From assembly GCA_007134405.1 (NCBI GenBank), contig SLKW01000258.1, positions 1 through 7,871 on the forward strand: a stretch of 7,871 nt of DNA. Direction: 5' to 3'. Every line of letters begins with the position of its first letter. The stretch's first letter is position 1. The notes below the pieces were generated by a model, which saw only the letters and a program-made list of their open reading frames with translations, did no database searches and was not told the origin of the DNA. Positions 1 to 5,909 of the stretch are shown piece by piece. This DNA comes from Paracoccaceae bacterium. Lineage in GTDB: Bacteria > Pseudomonadota > Alphaproteobacteria > Rhodobacterales > Rhodobacteraceae. Made by a program: the position numbers and the translations under genes.

Positions 1-1
1 G

Positions 2-1387
2 GCGATCCTGGGGAAGGCCGGTTCGGGCAAGACGATGCTTCTGGCCGAACTCACCCGCGCGCTGATCGCCGCCGGGGTCGAGATCGTCTCGGGCGACTAT
101 GAAGGCCGGCGGCGGCGCGAGCGGCGCACACTTGCGATCCTGGCGCCCACCAACAAGGCGGCCTCGGTCCTGCGCATGCGCGGCGTCCCGGCGACGACGA
201 TCCACCGCATCCTCTACACCCCCGTCTACGACCCCGAATACGAAAAGATCGCCGAATGGCTCGCCGGCAACGGGTCGCGCCCCGACATGCCGGACCTGGG
301 CGAAACCGCGCTCGACCGCGCCAAGGCCTTCTACGAGCAGGTGCCGTCGATCCCCGGCGCGCTGGCGGCAGCGGGGCTCAGGGGCAGCGACTTCATCAAG
401 GGCTGGAAACGGCGCGAGGATCCTCTGGATATCGGTTTTGTCGACGAATCCTCGATGCTGGACGCGCGCCAGTTCGAGGATCTGAGCGAGATCTTCCGCA
501 CGCTCGTCCTGTTCGGCGATCCGGCGCAGCTGGCCCCGGTCGGGCAGTCGGGCGAGATGATCTTCGACACCCTGCCCGCGCCCGCCAAGGTGACGCTGAG
601 CCGTATTCACCGGCAGGCGCAGGGCAACCCGATCCTGGACCTGGCGCATGCCCTGGGCGACCCGGAACTGGAATTCCACACGTTCGAGCGGCGGATCGAG
701 GAGCTGGCGCAGGCCGACGACCGGATCGTCTGGGCGCCGCGCGTCGATGCCGACCTGATGGCGCGCTCCCCCGTGCTGGTCTGGCGCAACGCCACGCGCA
801 TCCGGCTGATCCACGCCTTCCGCGCCTCGCACGACGCGCCGCAGGATGCGCTTCTGCCCGGCGAGCCGCTGATCTGCGACGGGCTGGAACTGCCGCTCAA
901 GCACCGCAAGCGGCGCATCGACCTGGAGGCGCGCGGCCTCATCAAGGGCGCGCAGGTCATCTATCTGGGTCCCGGCCGCAAGCCCGGCTTTTCGCGCCTG
1001 CATGTCATCGGCGCCGAGGAGCCGCAGATCTCGGCCGCCTCGATCATCAAGATCGAGCACGAGGGCGATGCCGAGCCGGTCATCCCCTACGCCGCCAACA
1101 TGGGCGCGGCGTTCCTGCACGGGGCGGCGGTCACGATCCACAAGGCGCAGGGCTCGCAATGGCCCGAGGTGCAGGTCTTCGCGCCCGATCTTTATGCCGC
1201 CGCGCGTTCGGGACGGACCGAGGCCGGCATCGCGCTATGGAAAAGGCTGGCCTATGTCGCGATCACCCGGGCCGAGCACCGGCTGCTCTGGGTGGTGCGC
1301 AACCGCCTGGGCCGCCCCACACGACCGCTCGACACCTCGGATCTGGCCGGCCCCGCGGCGCCGCTGTCGCTGCAGTCCGACGCATAA
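2..1387 (+). CDS. ATP-dependent RecD/Dda-like SF1 DNA helicase, 5' end missing
   Basis: An SF1B-type helicase that should unwind DNA 5'->3' at the cost of ATP, probably in repair or replication restart. The frame is open from base 2 and the first visible codons already encode the Walker A motif GKAGSGKT, so the true start lies upstream. Motifs appear in order: Ia APTNKAA (near 143-163), Walker B with DESS (443-454), motif III GDPAQLAPV (515-541), LSRIHRQ (near 596-616), motif V TIHKAQG (1133-1153) and motif VI YVAITRAE (1253-1276), the last two forming a UvrD_C_2-type domain. About 461 codons are visible. Phage T4 Dda is about 440 residues with Walker A some 35 residues in, so probably only a few dozen N-terminal residues are absent. 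The family call is firm; the specific cellular role is not, and it is not a full-length RecD subunit. The ATG at 35 is internal, because it would lose Walker A. Confidence 0.9.
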   Translation, partial: AILGKAGSGKTMLLAELTRALIAAGVEIVSGDYEGRRRRERRTLAILAPTNKAASVLRMRGVPATTIHRILYTPVYDPEYEKIAEWLAGNGSRPDMPDLGETALDRAKAFYEQVPSIPGALAAAGLRGSDFIKGWKRREDPLDIGFVDESSMLDARQFEDLSEIFRTLVLFGDPAQLAPVGQSGEMIFDTLPAPAKVTLSRIHRQAQGNPILDLAHALGDPELEFHTFERRIEELAQADDRIVWAPRVDADLMARSPVLVWRNATRIRLIHAFRASHDAPQDALLPGEPLICDGLELPLKHRKRRIDLEARGLIKGAQVIYLGPGRKPGFSRLHVIGAEEPQISAASIIKIEHEGDAEPVIPYAANMGAAFLHGAAVTIHKAQGSQWPEVQVFAPDLYAAARSGRTEAGIALWKRLAYVAITRAEHRLLWVVRNRLGRPTRPLDTSDLAGPAAPLSLQSDA

Positions 1388-1429
1388 CAAGCTGCGGCCG
1401 GGGACGGCCCGGGTGTCGCTGGGTGGCAT

Positions 1430-1450
1430 TGGCGCGACGTTTTTGCGCCA
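1430..1450. other. 6-bp inverted repeat with T-rich loop after the helicase gene
   Basis: TGGCGC (1430-1435) and GCGCCA (1445-1450) are perfectly complementary around a 9-base loop containing five Ts. It lies 43 bases after the helicase stop codon. It could form a short hairpin in the helicase transcript tail, but no T-run follows the stem, so it is not a textbook intrinsic terminator. The function is inferred only. Confidence 0.3.
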
Positions 1451-1473
1451 TGGGCGCCTTTCTCGACCGCTAG

Positions 1474-1509
1474 GGTTGACCCATCGGGACGCAGCGTTCA
1501 TCACATAAG
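1474..1509 (+). promoter_or_regulatory. weak promoter candidate upstream of the first USP gene
   Basis: A good -35-like hexamer TTGACC (1476-1481), within GGTTGACC, lies 47 bases before the USP start. No good -10 sits at 17 bases; the best A/T-rich element, CATAAG (1504-1509), is 22 bases away, which is too far for a standard sigma-70 promoter. The same GGTTGACC octamer recurs upstream of the second USP gene (4657-4664). A promoter is expected in this 140-base gap, but its exact placement is uncertain. Confidence 0.25.
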
Positions 1510-1527
1510 CGCGACAAGGAGGAAGCC

Positions 1528-1941
1528 ATGTATTCAAACATCGTGGTCCCGGTCGATCTTGCCCATCCCGATCCCTTGGACAAGGCGCTGGCGACGGCCA
1601 CCGATCTGGCAAGGCATTACGGCGCGACGCTGACCTATGTCTCGGTCACCGCCGAGACGCCCACCGCGGTGGCGCACAATCCGCGCGAATTCGGCGAGAA
1701 GCTGGCCGCCTTCGCGCGCAAGCGGTCCGAGGCCGACGGTGTCGCGATCGACACAAAGGCCTATACCGCCACCGATCCCACGATCGATGTCGACCGCTAT
1801 CTTCTGCGCGCCGCCGAGGACACGAACGCCGATCTGGTGGTCGTCGCCTCGCACAAGCCGGGGCTGGCGGATTACTTCTGGGGCTCGCACGGCGGCAAGC
1901 TCGCCGGCCACGCGCCCATGTCCGTGTTCGTGGTGCGCTGA
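1528..1941 (+). CDS. universal stress protein, UspF/UspG-like (first copy)
   Basis: A 137-residue single-domain USP, the usual length for the family; these small cytosolic proteins are typically dimers and often bind ATP. The N-terminus MYSNIVVPVD is the classic first strand, with Asp10 at the position that contacts adenine in ATP-binding USPs. Near the C-terminus is ASHKPGL (107-113), then GS (119-120) and SVFVVR, matching the nucleotide loop of the UspF/UspG class rather than the canonical G-x2-G-x9-G-S/T. After GS the sequence (HGGKLAGHAP) lacks the RVVRHA segment of the other two USPs here. The start is fixed by AAGGAGG at 1516-1522, five bases before the ATG. It lies 76 bases before the BCCT transporter gene on the same strand, so co-transcription is likely, perhaps modulated by the intervening hairpin. 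A regulatory link to the transporter is inference. Confidence 0.92.
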   Translation: MYSNIVVPVDLAHPDPLDKALATATDLARHYGATLTYVSVTAETPTAVAHNPREFGEKLAAFARKRSEADGVAIDTKAYTATDPTIDVDRYLLRAAEDTNADLVVVASHKPGLADYFWGSHGGKLAGHAPMSVFVVR

Positions 1942-1953
1942 GGGTCGCACGCC

Positions 1954-1978
1954 GCCGCCGCGGATGCGCCGCGGCGGT
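1954..1978 (+). other. GC-rich hairpin between the first USP and the BCCT gene
   Basis: CCGCCGCGG (1955-1963) and CCGCGGCGG (1969-1977) are exact reverse complements around the 5-base loop ATGCG, and a G-T pair at 1954/1978 extends the stem to ten pairs. It begins 13 bases after the USP stop. No T-run follows, so it may act as a partial terminator or as a 3'-end stabiliser setting USP versus transporter mRNA levels. Confidence 0.5.
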
Positions 1979-2017
1979 CCCCGCGCGACCGACACGAAAA
2001 GAACGAGAGGAAGACCT

Positions 2018-3676
2018 ATGTCCGACGACAGCAGCGGCGAACCGCTTCCCCCGCCCGAAGGCGCCTCCGATGTGATCGACACCGATTACGAGGTCGGCCA
2101 GAACAACATCACCCCGCAATTGGGACCGTTCGGGCTGGATATCCATAACCCGGTCTTCGCGATCTCGGGCGCGGTGATCGTGGCCTTCGTCATCCTGACG
2201 CTGGTCTTCCAGACTCAGGTCGAGCCGATCTTCACCGCGATGCGCGGCTTCGTGACCTCGAGTTTCGACTGGTTCTTCCTGATTGCCGGAAACATCTTCG
2301 TCCTGGTCTGCCTGGGCATCCTGATCTCGCCACTGGGACGGGTGCGTATCGGCGGCGCTGACGCGACGCCCGACTTCAGCTACCTGGGCTGGTTCGCGAT
2401 GCTGTTCGCCGCCGGCATGGGCATCGGGCTGATGTTCTTCGGCGTGCTGGAGCCCGTCTATTACTTCGCCACGCCCTGGGGCGATCAGCCGCTTTCGCGC
2501 GAGCTGGGCCTCGTCGACGGCGCGCTGGTCGATCCGGTCGCGGTCGACGCGGCGCGGCGCACGGCGATGGCGGCGACGATCTATCACTGGGGCCTGCACC
2601 CCTGGGCGATGTATGCGATCGTGGCGCTGAGCCTTGCGCTTTTCGCCTACAACAAGGGCCTGCCGCTGACTGTGCGCTCGATCTTCTACCCGATCTTCGG
2701 CGAGCGGGTCTGGGGCTGGACGGGGCATGTCATCGATATCCTGGCGGTCTTCGCGACGCTCTTCGGGCTGGCGACATCGCTCGGTTTCGGGGCCAGCCAG
2801 GCCGCCGCCGGCATCGGCTTCGTGCTGGGGATCGAGGGGCTGGGCGAGAACGTCACCACCGCGGTGCTGCTGATCCTCGGGATCACGGTCCTGGCGCTGA
2901 TCTCGGTCCTGCGCGGGCTCGAGGGGGGCGTCAAGCGGCTGTCCGAGTTCAACATGATCCTCGCCGGGATCCTGATGGCCTTCGTGATCCTCGTTGGCCC
3001 GACGCTGGTACTGGTCCAGCAGTTCTTCAGCAACCTCGGCGCCTATGCGAGCGATTTCTTCGCGCTGTCGAACCCGATCGGGCGCGACGATGACGGCTTC
3101 CGCCAGGGCTGGACGGCCTTCTACTGGGCCTGGTGGATCAGCTGGTCGCCCTTCGTCGGCATGTTCATCGCCCGCGTCAGCCGCGGCCGCACGGTGCGCG
3201 AGTTCATTACCTGCGTGCTCCTCATCCCGACCCTCGTCTCGGCGATCTGGATGACGACCTTCGGCGGCACCGCGATCGACCAGATGATCGCGCGGGCCAC
3301 CGAAAGCGCCGTCTACGGCTACGTGATCGATACCTATGTGCCGGAGCTATCGCTCTTCGGAATGCTGTCGGAACTGCCGCTGGCGGCGATCACCTCGACC
3401 ATCGCAATCATTCTGGTGATCGTCTTCTTCGTGACCTCGTCGGACTCGGGCTCGCTGGTGATCGACACGATCACGGCGGGCGGCAAGATCGACGCGCCGG
3501 TCGTGCAGCGGATCTTCTGGGTGACGTTCGAGGGGCTTGTCGCGGCCGTGCTGCTGATCGGTGGCGGGCTGGTAGCGCTGCAGGCGATGGCGGTCTCGAC
3601 CGGCCTGCCCTTCGCGATGGTCCTCCTGCTGGGCTGCGTGGCGCTGATCAAGGGCCTGATGGCCGAACCGCGCTGA
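2018..3676 (+). CDS. BCCT family transporter (betaine/choline/carnitine type)
   Basis: An inner-membrane secondary transporter of 552 residues that imports a quaternary-ammonium compatible solute, probably with Na+ or H+. Diagnostic features are AAGMGIGLMFFG (131-142, unwound TM3), HWGLHPWAMY (190-199, TM4, holding W191, W196 and Y199 that match the BetP aromatic box), and the TM8 signature around FYWAWWISWSPFVGMF (368-383) followed by SRGRT. Hydrophobic segments fit twelve membrane helices, and SSDSGS (474-479) lies in TM11. The first 30 residues carry eight acidic and no basic side chains. The C-terminus stops about ten residues after the last helix, so the long osmosensing tail of BetP is absent. 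The ATG at 2018 has GAGAGGAAG just upstream; the frame is open further upstream but only as a shadow of the USP gene. The substrate cannot be fixed from sequence alone. Confidence 0.93.
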   Translation: MSDDSSGEPLPPPEGASDVIDTDYEVGQNNITPQLGPFGLDIHNPVFAISGAVIVAFVILTLVFQTQVEPIFTAMRGFVTSSFDWFFLIAGNIFVLVCLGILISPLGRVRIGGADATPDFSYLGWFAMLFAAGMGIGLMFFGVLEPVYYFATPWGDQPLSRELGLVDGALVDPVAVDAARRTAMAATIYHWGLHPWAMYAIVALSLALFAYNKGLPLTVRSIFYPIFGERVWGWTGHVIDILAVFATLFGLATSLGFGASQAAAGIGFVLGIEGLGENVTTAVLLILGITVLALISVLRGLEGGVKRLSEFNMILAGILMAFVILVGPTLVLVQQFFSNLGAYASDFFALSNPIGRDDDGFRQGWTAFYWAWWISWSPFVGMFIARVSRGRTVREFITCVLLIPTLVSAIWMTTFGGTAIDQMIARATESAVYGYVIDTYVPELSLFGMLSELPLAAITSTIAIILVIVFFVTSSDSGSLVIDTITAGGKIDAPVVQRIFWVTFEGLVAAVLLIGGGLVALQAMAVSTGLPFAMVLLLGCVALIKGLMAEPR

Positions 3677-3693
3677 GCCCATCCGACCCGACA

Positions 3694-3727
3694 CGCGGGC
3701 CCGGGGGCACGGATCCCCGGGCCCGCG
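3694..3727 (+). terminator. strong 13-bp hairpin after the BCCT gene
   Basis: CGCGGGCCCGGGG (3694-3706) pairs perfectly with CCCCGGGCCCGCG (3715-3727) around an 8-base loop, starting 17 bases after the transporter stop. There is no following T-run, as is common for terminator-like stems in very GC-rich genomes. It probably ends or strongly attenuates the USP-BCCT transcript before thpR. Confidence 0.6.
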
Positions 3728-3764
3728 CTGCGCAACCGGCCCCTCGGCCACCGGAGCCACCGGC

Positions 3765-4307
3765 ATGATCCGCGCCTTCATCGCTTTGCCCCTGCCCGAG
3801 GCGATCCGCAACCAGTTGACGGTGACGCAGTTCCTGCTTCCGCTGCCGCGTCCGGTGCCGCCGGCGAACATGCACCTGACGCTTGCCTTCCTCGGCAAAG
3901 TCAATGAACCGGATCTGGCGGAACTCGACACGGCGCTCGCCCGCCTGCGCGCCGCGCCGCTGTCGCTCGCGCTTGCGGGGCTTGGCGTCTTCGGCGGCGA
4001 CAAGCCCCGCAACGTCCATGCCCGGCTCGCGCCCGCCCCGGCGCTGGACCATCTGCAGGCGCGCATCGCGCAGACCGTCCGCTCCATGGGCCTGCCGCTG
4101 GAGGGCAAGCGCTTCGTGCCGCATGTAACGCTCGGCCGGTTCGCGCCGGGCCAGGTCAGCGCGGGCGAGCTTGCCAAGGCCATGGGCGAGATCGGCGCGG
4201 TCACCTCGCCGCCCTTCACCGTCGACAGGTTCATCCTCTACCGCTCGCTCCTGCGCGCCGAGGGGCCGGTCTACGATGCCCTGGCGGACTATCCGCTCGA
4301 CGGTTGA
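3765..4307 (+). CDS. thpR: RNA 2',3'-cyclic phosphodiesterase (2H superfamily, ThpR/LigT)
   Basis: A 180-residue cytosolic enzyme of the 2H phosphoesterase superfamily. Family members open RNA 2',3'-cyclic phosphates to 2'-phosphomonoesters, and in vitro can join tRNA halves through 2'-5' linkages. Both catalytic HxTx motifs are present and well spaced: HLTL (37-40, followed by AFLGK) and HVTL (120-123, in FVPHVTLGR). The opening MIRAFIALPLP and the length are typical of ThpR. The ATG has GGAG at 3753-3756, eight bases upstream. The gene starts 88 bases after the transporter, beyond a strong hairpin, so it may have its own promoter, though I see no convincing one in the short gap. The small RAM-domain gene follows 61 bases later on the same strand. 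The role in this organism is unknown. Confidence 0.9.
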   Translation: MIRAFIALPLPEAIRNQLTVTQFLLPLPRPVPPANMHLTLAFLGKVNEPDLAELDTALARLRAAPLSLALAGLGVFGGDKPRNVHARLAPAPALDHLQARIAQTVRSMGLPLEGKRFVPHVTLGRFAPGQVSAGELAKAMGEIGAVTSPPFTVDRFILYRSLLRAEGPVYDALADYPLDG

Positions 4308-4368
4308 GCGCTTGCGCCGTAGGAGGCGTCTGGCATAGGTTGGCGCCGCATCGAGCGCGAGGTTGGCC

Positions 4369-4605
4369 ATGCAATGCGTTTTCGTCCAGTTCCGCTGCAC
4401 GCCCGGGACGACCTACCAGGTCGCCGCCGATATCTACGACCGCGAGGTCGTCTCGGAACTCTATTCGACCAGCGGCGAGTACGATCTGATCGCCAAGGTC
4501 TACATCCCCGACGGCGAGGATGTCGGCCATTACCTGACCGAGCGGCTGTTCGACGTGCCCAACATATCGCGCACGTTGACCACCATGACCTTCAAGGCGT
4601 TCTGA
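4369..4605 (+). CDS. stand-alone Lrp/AsnC ligand-binding (RAM) domain protein
   Basis: A 78-residue protein corresponding to the C-terminal RAM domain of Lrp/AsnC regulators (beta-alpha-beta-beta-alpha-beta fold) with no helix-turn-helix. Typical features are the first strand MQCVFVQF, the helix after PGTTYQVA, the SGEYDLIAKVYIPD strand pair with the conserved Gly-x-Tyr/Phe-Asp turn, and a last strand with TLTTMTFKAF. Stand-alone RAM proteins form ring oligomers that bind amino acids and sometimes pair with full Lrp proteins; the ligand here cannot be told. The ATG at 4369 is preferred over the in-frame TTG at 4363 because GAGG at 4359-4362 is correctly spaced only for the ATG. It follows thpR by 61 bases and ends 166 bases before the second USP gene. 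Without a DNA-binding domain it is probably not a transcription factor by itself. Confidence 0.88.
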   Translation: MQCVFVQFRCTPGTTYQVAADIYDREVVSELYSTSGEYDLIAKVYIPDGEDVGHYLTERLFDVPNISRTLTTMTFKAF

Positions 4606-4656
4606 TCCGCCGGGGCCACGGGGCTTGTGTCTTCTCTGCAGGCCCGCGCCGGTTGC

Positions 4657-4687
4657 GGTTGACCGGGACTTCCTGAAAAGCTAGGCC
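4657..4687 (+). promoter_or_regulatory. weak promoter candidate upstream of the tandem USP genes
   Basis: TTGACC (4659-4664), inside GGTTGACC, resembles a -35 element. The hexamer 17 bases further on, TAGGCC (4682-4687), is a poor -10. The octamer is identical to that upstream of the first USP gene. It lies about 108 bases before the second USP start, which would leave a long leader carrying the small hairpin at 4728-4742. The call is tentative. Confidence 0.25.
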
Positions 4688-4727
4688 GGATGGCGGCCGG
4701 CTTGTGGGCGCGGGCCACGAGCCTGGC

Positions 4728-4742
4728 GCCAGCGGGGCTGGC
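4728..4742 (+). other. small hairpin in the leader of the second USP gene
   Basis: GCCAGC (4728-4733) and GCTGGC (4737-4742) are perfectly complementary around GGG. The stem ends 14 bases before the ribosome binding site GAGGGAG (4757-4763). It overlaps a 10-base palindrome CTGGCGCCAG (4723-4732), so two alternative foldings are possible. An effect on translation is speculative. Confidence 0.3.
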
Positions 4743-4771
4743 ACCTGAAGTCACCCGAGGGAGCCTCGCTG

Positions 4772-5188
4772 ATGTACGACACAATCCTGATTGCCGCCGC
4801 GCTCTTCGACAAGGGCAGCTCCACCCGCTCCATGATCGAGAAGGCCGAAGACCTGGTGAACCCCGGCGGTCGCGTCATCCTCGTTCACGTGCTCGACGAG
4901 ATCCCGAAATACGCCGCCGCGCATGTGCCGCGCACGCATATGAGCGATCACCAGCGCAAGGTGCGCGATCAGCTCGACCAGCTTGCGGCCGGCATCAAGG
5001 GTGCAAAGGCCGAAGTCGTGGTGCGCAGCGGCACTGCCTCGGTCGGCATCCTGGGAACTGCGCGCGAAAAAAAGGCGGATCTGATCATGATCGCCTCGCA
5101 CAAGCCGGGGCTGAGCGATTACCTCATCGGATCGACCGCCGCCCGCGTGGTGCGCCACGCCGAAACCTCGGTTCTTGTCCTGCGCTGA
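4772..5188 (+). CDS. universal stress protein, UspF/UspG-like (second copy)
   Basis: A 138-residue single-domain USP. It has the USP first strand (MYDTILIAAALF), a GGRVILVHVLDEIP strand-turn (32-45) and the C-terminal loop ASHKPGL (108-114), then GS (120-121), RVVRHA (125-130) and SVLVLR. This layout is closest to the UspF/UspG class. The residue aligned with the adenine-contacting Asp of canonical USPs is Ala10, so ATP binding may be altered or lost even though the GS phosphate-loop part remains. The ATG has GAGGGAG at 4757-4763, eight bases upstream. By hand alignment about 72 of 138 positions match the next gene, with no gaps, which marks a tandem duplication. The 75-base gap to that gene has no strong hairpin, so the two are probably one transcript. 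Confidence 0.92.
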   Translation: MYDTILIAAALFDKGSSTRSMIEKAEDLVNPGGRVILVHVLDEIPKYAAAHVPRTHMSDHQRKVRDQLDQLAAGIKGAKAEVVVRSGTASVGILGTAREKKADLIMIASHKPGLSDYLIGSTAARVVRHAETSVLVLR

Positions 5189-5212
5189 CGGGCCGCGTGT
5201 AATCGGGCCGCG
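5189..5212. repeat. 9-base direct repeat between the tandem USP genes
   Basis: CGGGCCGCG occurs at 5189-5197 and again at 5204-5212, separated by TGTAAT and immediately following the stop codon of the second USP gene. It is short and GC-rich, so chance is possible, and no function is evident. Confidence 0.35.
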
Positions 5213-5263
5213 ACAGGCCCCCTGGTTGCCCGCGCGGAACCGGGATGAAGTCAGGAGACGCAG

Positions 5264-5689
5264 ATGTTCAAGTCCATCGTCATTGCCGCCGCACTGTTCA
5301 GCCAGGGTGCGACCACGCGCGCCCTGCTCAAGAAGGCGACCAAGCTGCTCGACCCCGGCGGGCGCATCACCGTCGTGCACGTGATGGAAGAAATCCCCTC
5401 GATCGTGGTCGCTGCCGTCACCAAGGAGCAGATCGTCGCCCAGCGCAACGAGGTCCGCAAGAAACTCGAAGCGCTGACCGCCGGCCATCGCGGCCCGGCG
5501 GTGGAAATCGACCTGCGCTCGGGCAAGCCGTCGAAGCAGATCCTGGAAAGCGCCGAGGACAATGGCGCCGATCTCATCATGATCGCCTCGCACAAACCGG
5601 GGCTGGGCGATTATTTCATCGGATCGACCGCCTCGCGCGTCGTGCGGCACGCGAACTGCTCGGTTCTGGTTTCCCGGCGCTTCGTCTGA
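5264..5689 (+). CDS. universal stress protein, UspF/UspG-like (third copy)
   Basis: A 141-residue single-domain USP and close paralogue of the upstream neighbour. It shares the IAAALF first strand (so also lacks the N-terminal Asp, having Ala10), PGGRI, HVMEEIP, the loop ASHKPGL (108-114), then GS (120-121), RVVRHA and SVLV, and ends with the short extension SRRFV. The middle region (about residues 46-80) is rich in Lys/Arg/Glu/Gln and differs most from the second copy. The start is supported by AGGAG at 5253-5257, six bases before the ATG. It is the last + strand gene before the convergent icd gene, and a hairpin at 5762-5781 probably ends its transcript. The role is inferred as stress survival; the specific stress cannot be read from the sequence. 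Confidence 0.92.
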   Translation: MFKSIVIAAALFSQGATTRALLKKATKLLDPGGRITVVHVMEEIPSIVVAAVTKEQIVAQRNEVRKKLEALTAGHRGPAVEIDLRSGKPSKQILESAEDNGADLIMIASHKPGLGDYFIGSTASRVVRHANCSVLVSRRFV

Positions 5690-5761
5690 GCGCGACCGGA
5701 CGCTGCGGGATGCGCGCCATTGGGGCGGCATCGGGCCTGAAGTCTCGGTCGGTCACGGCGG

Positions 5762-5781
5762 TTCTCCCCTCGGCGGGAGAA
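5762..5781 (+). terminator. probable terminator of the tandem USP transcript
   Basis: TTCTCCC (5762-5768) and GGGAGAA (5775-5781) pair perfectly around a 6-base loop, followed by the moderately T-rich GGTTTCGTTGTGGTT. It lies 72 bases after the third USP stop, on the side from which + strand transcription arrives. The tail is weaker than a classic T-run. Confidence 0.45.
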
Positions 5782-5839
5782 GGTTTCGTTGTGGTTAACG
5801 GCGCCAGATTGCACCTGTAACGTCAATGACTTGGCGGAA

Positions 5840-5855
5840 GGTCCGCTGGCGGACC
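5840..5855. other. hairpin GGTCCGC/GCGGACC between the convergent genes
   Basis: GGTCCG (5840-5845) and CGGACC (5850-5855) are perfectly complementary around CTGG. It lies between the putative USP terminator and the icd terminator and may serve as a second stem for either transcript. No T-run is adjacent. Confidence 0.35.
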
Positions 5856-5876
5856 CATCACCAAACCGAAAGTGGC

Positions 5877-5899
5877 GGAGCCGCGCAACGCGCGGCTCC
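5877..5899 (-). terminator. probable icd terminator hairpin
   Basis: GGAGCCGCGC (5877-5886) and GCGCGGCTCC (5890-5899) form a perfect 10-bp stem with a 3-base loop, ten bases beyond the icd stop codon on the minus strand. Read in that direction it is followed by GCCACTTTCGGTTTGG, only mildly T-rich. Position and symmetry make a terminator role likely, possibly for both directions. Confidence 0.65.
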
Positions 5900-5909
5900 T
5901 GTCCTAGCC

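Noticed and set aside
256..1473. Long alternate-frame reading inside the helicase gene
   Set aside because: It is Arg/Ala/Gly-rich low-complexity shadow sequence; the helicase motifs are all in the other frame.
1637..2017. In-frame open extension upstream of the BCCT start
   Set aside because: It overlaps the first USP gene in another frame and reads as Arg/Ser/Pro-rich shadow sequence; the ATG at 2018 has a ribosome binding site and a normal BCCT N-terminus.
4304..4339. Promoter for the RAM gene (TTGAGC or TTGCGC with CATAGG)
   Set aside because: Spacing is 24 bases for the first pair, and both hexamers of the second pair match the consensus poorly.
4363..4368. TTG start for the RAM-domain protein
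   Set aside because: The GAGG ribosome site directly abuts the TTG, whereas the ATG at 4369 has proper spacing.
5236..5263. GGAACC as a general-stress (EcfG-type) -35 before the third USP
   Set aside because: No CGTT-like -10 occurs 16-17 bases downstream, and the implied start would fall at or beyond the ribosome binding site and start codon.
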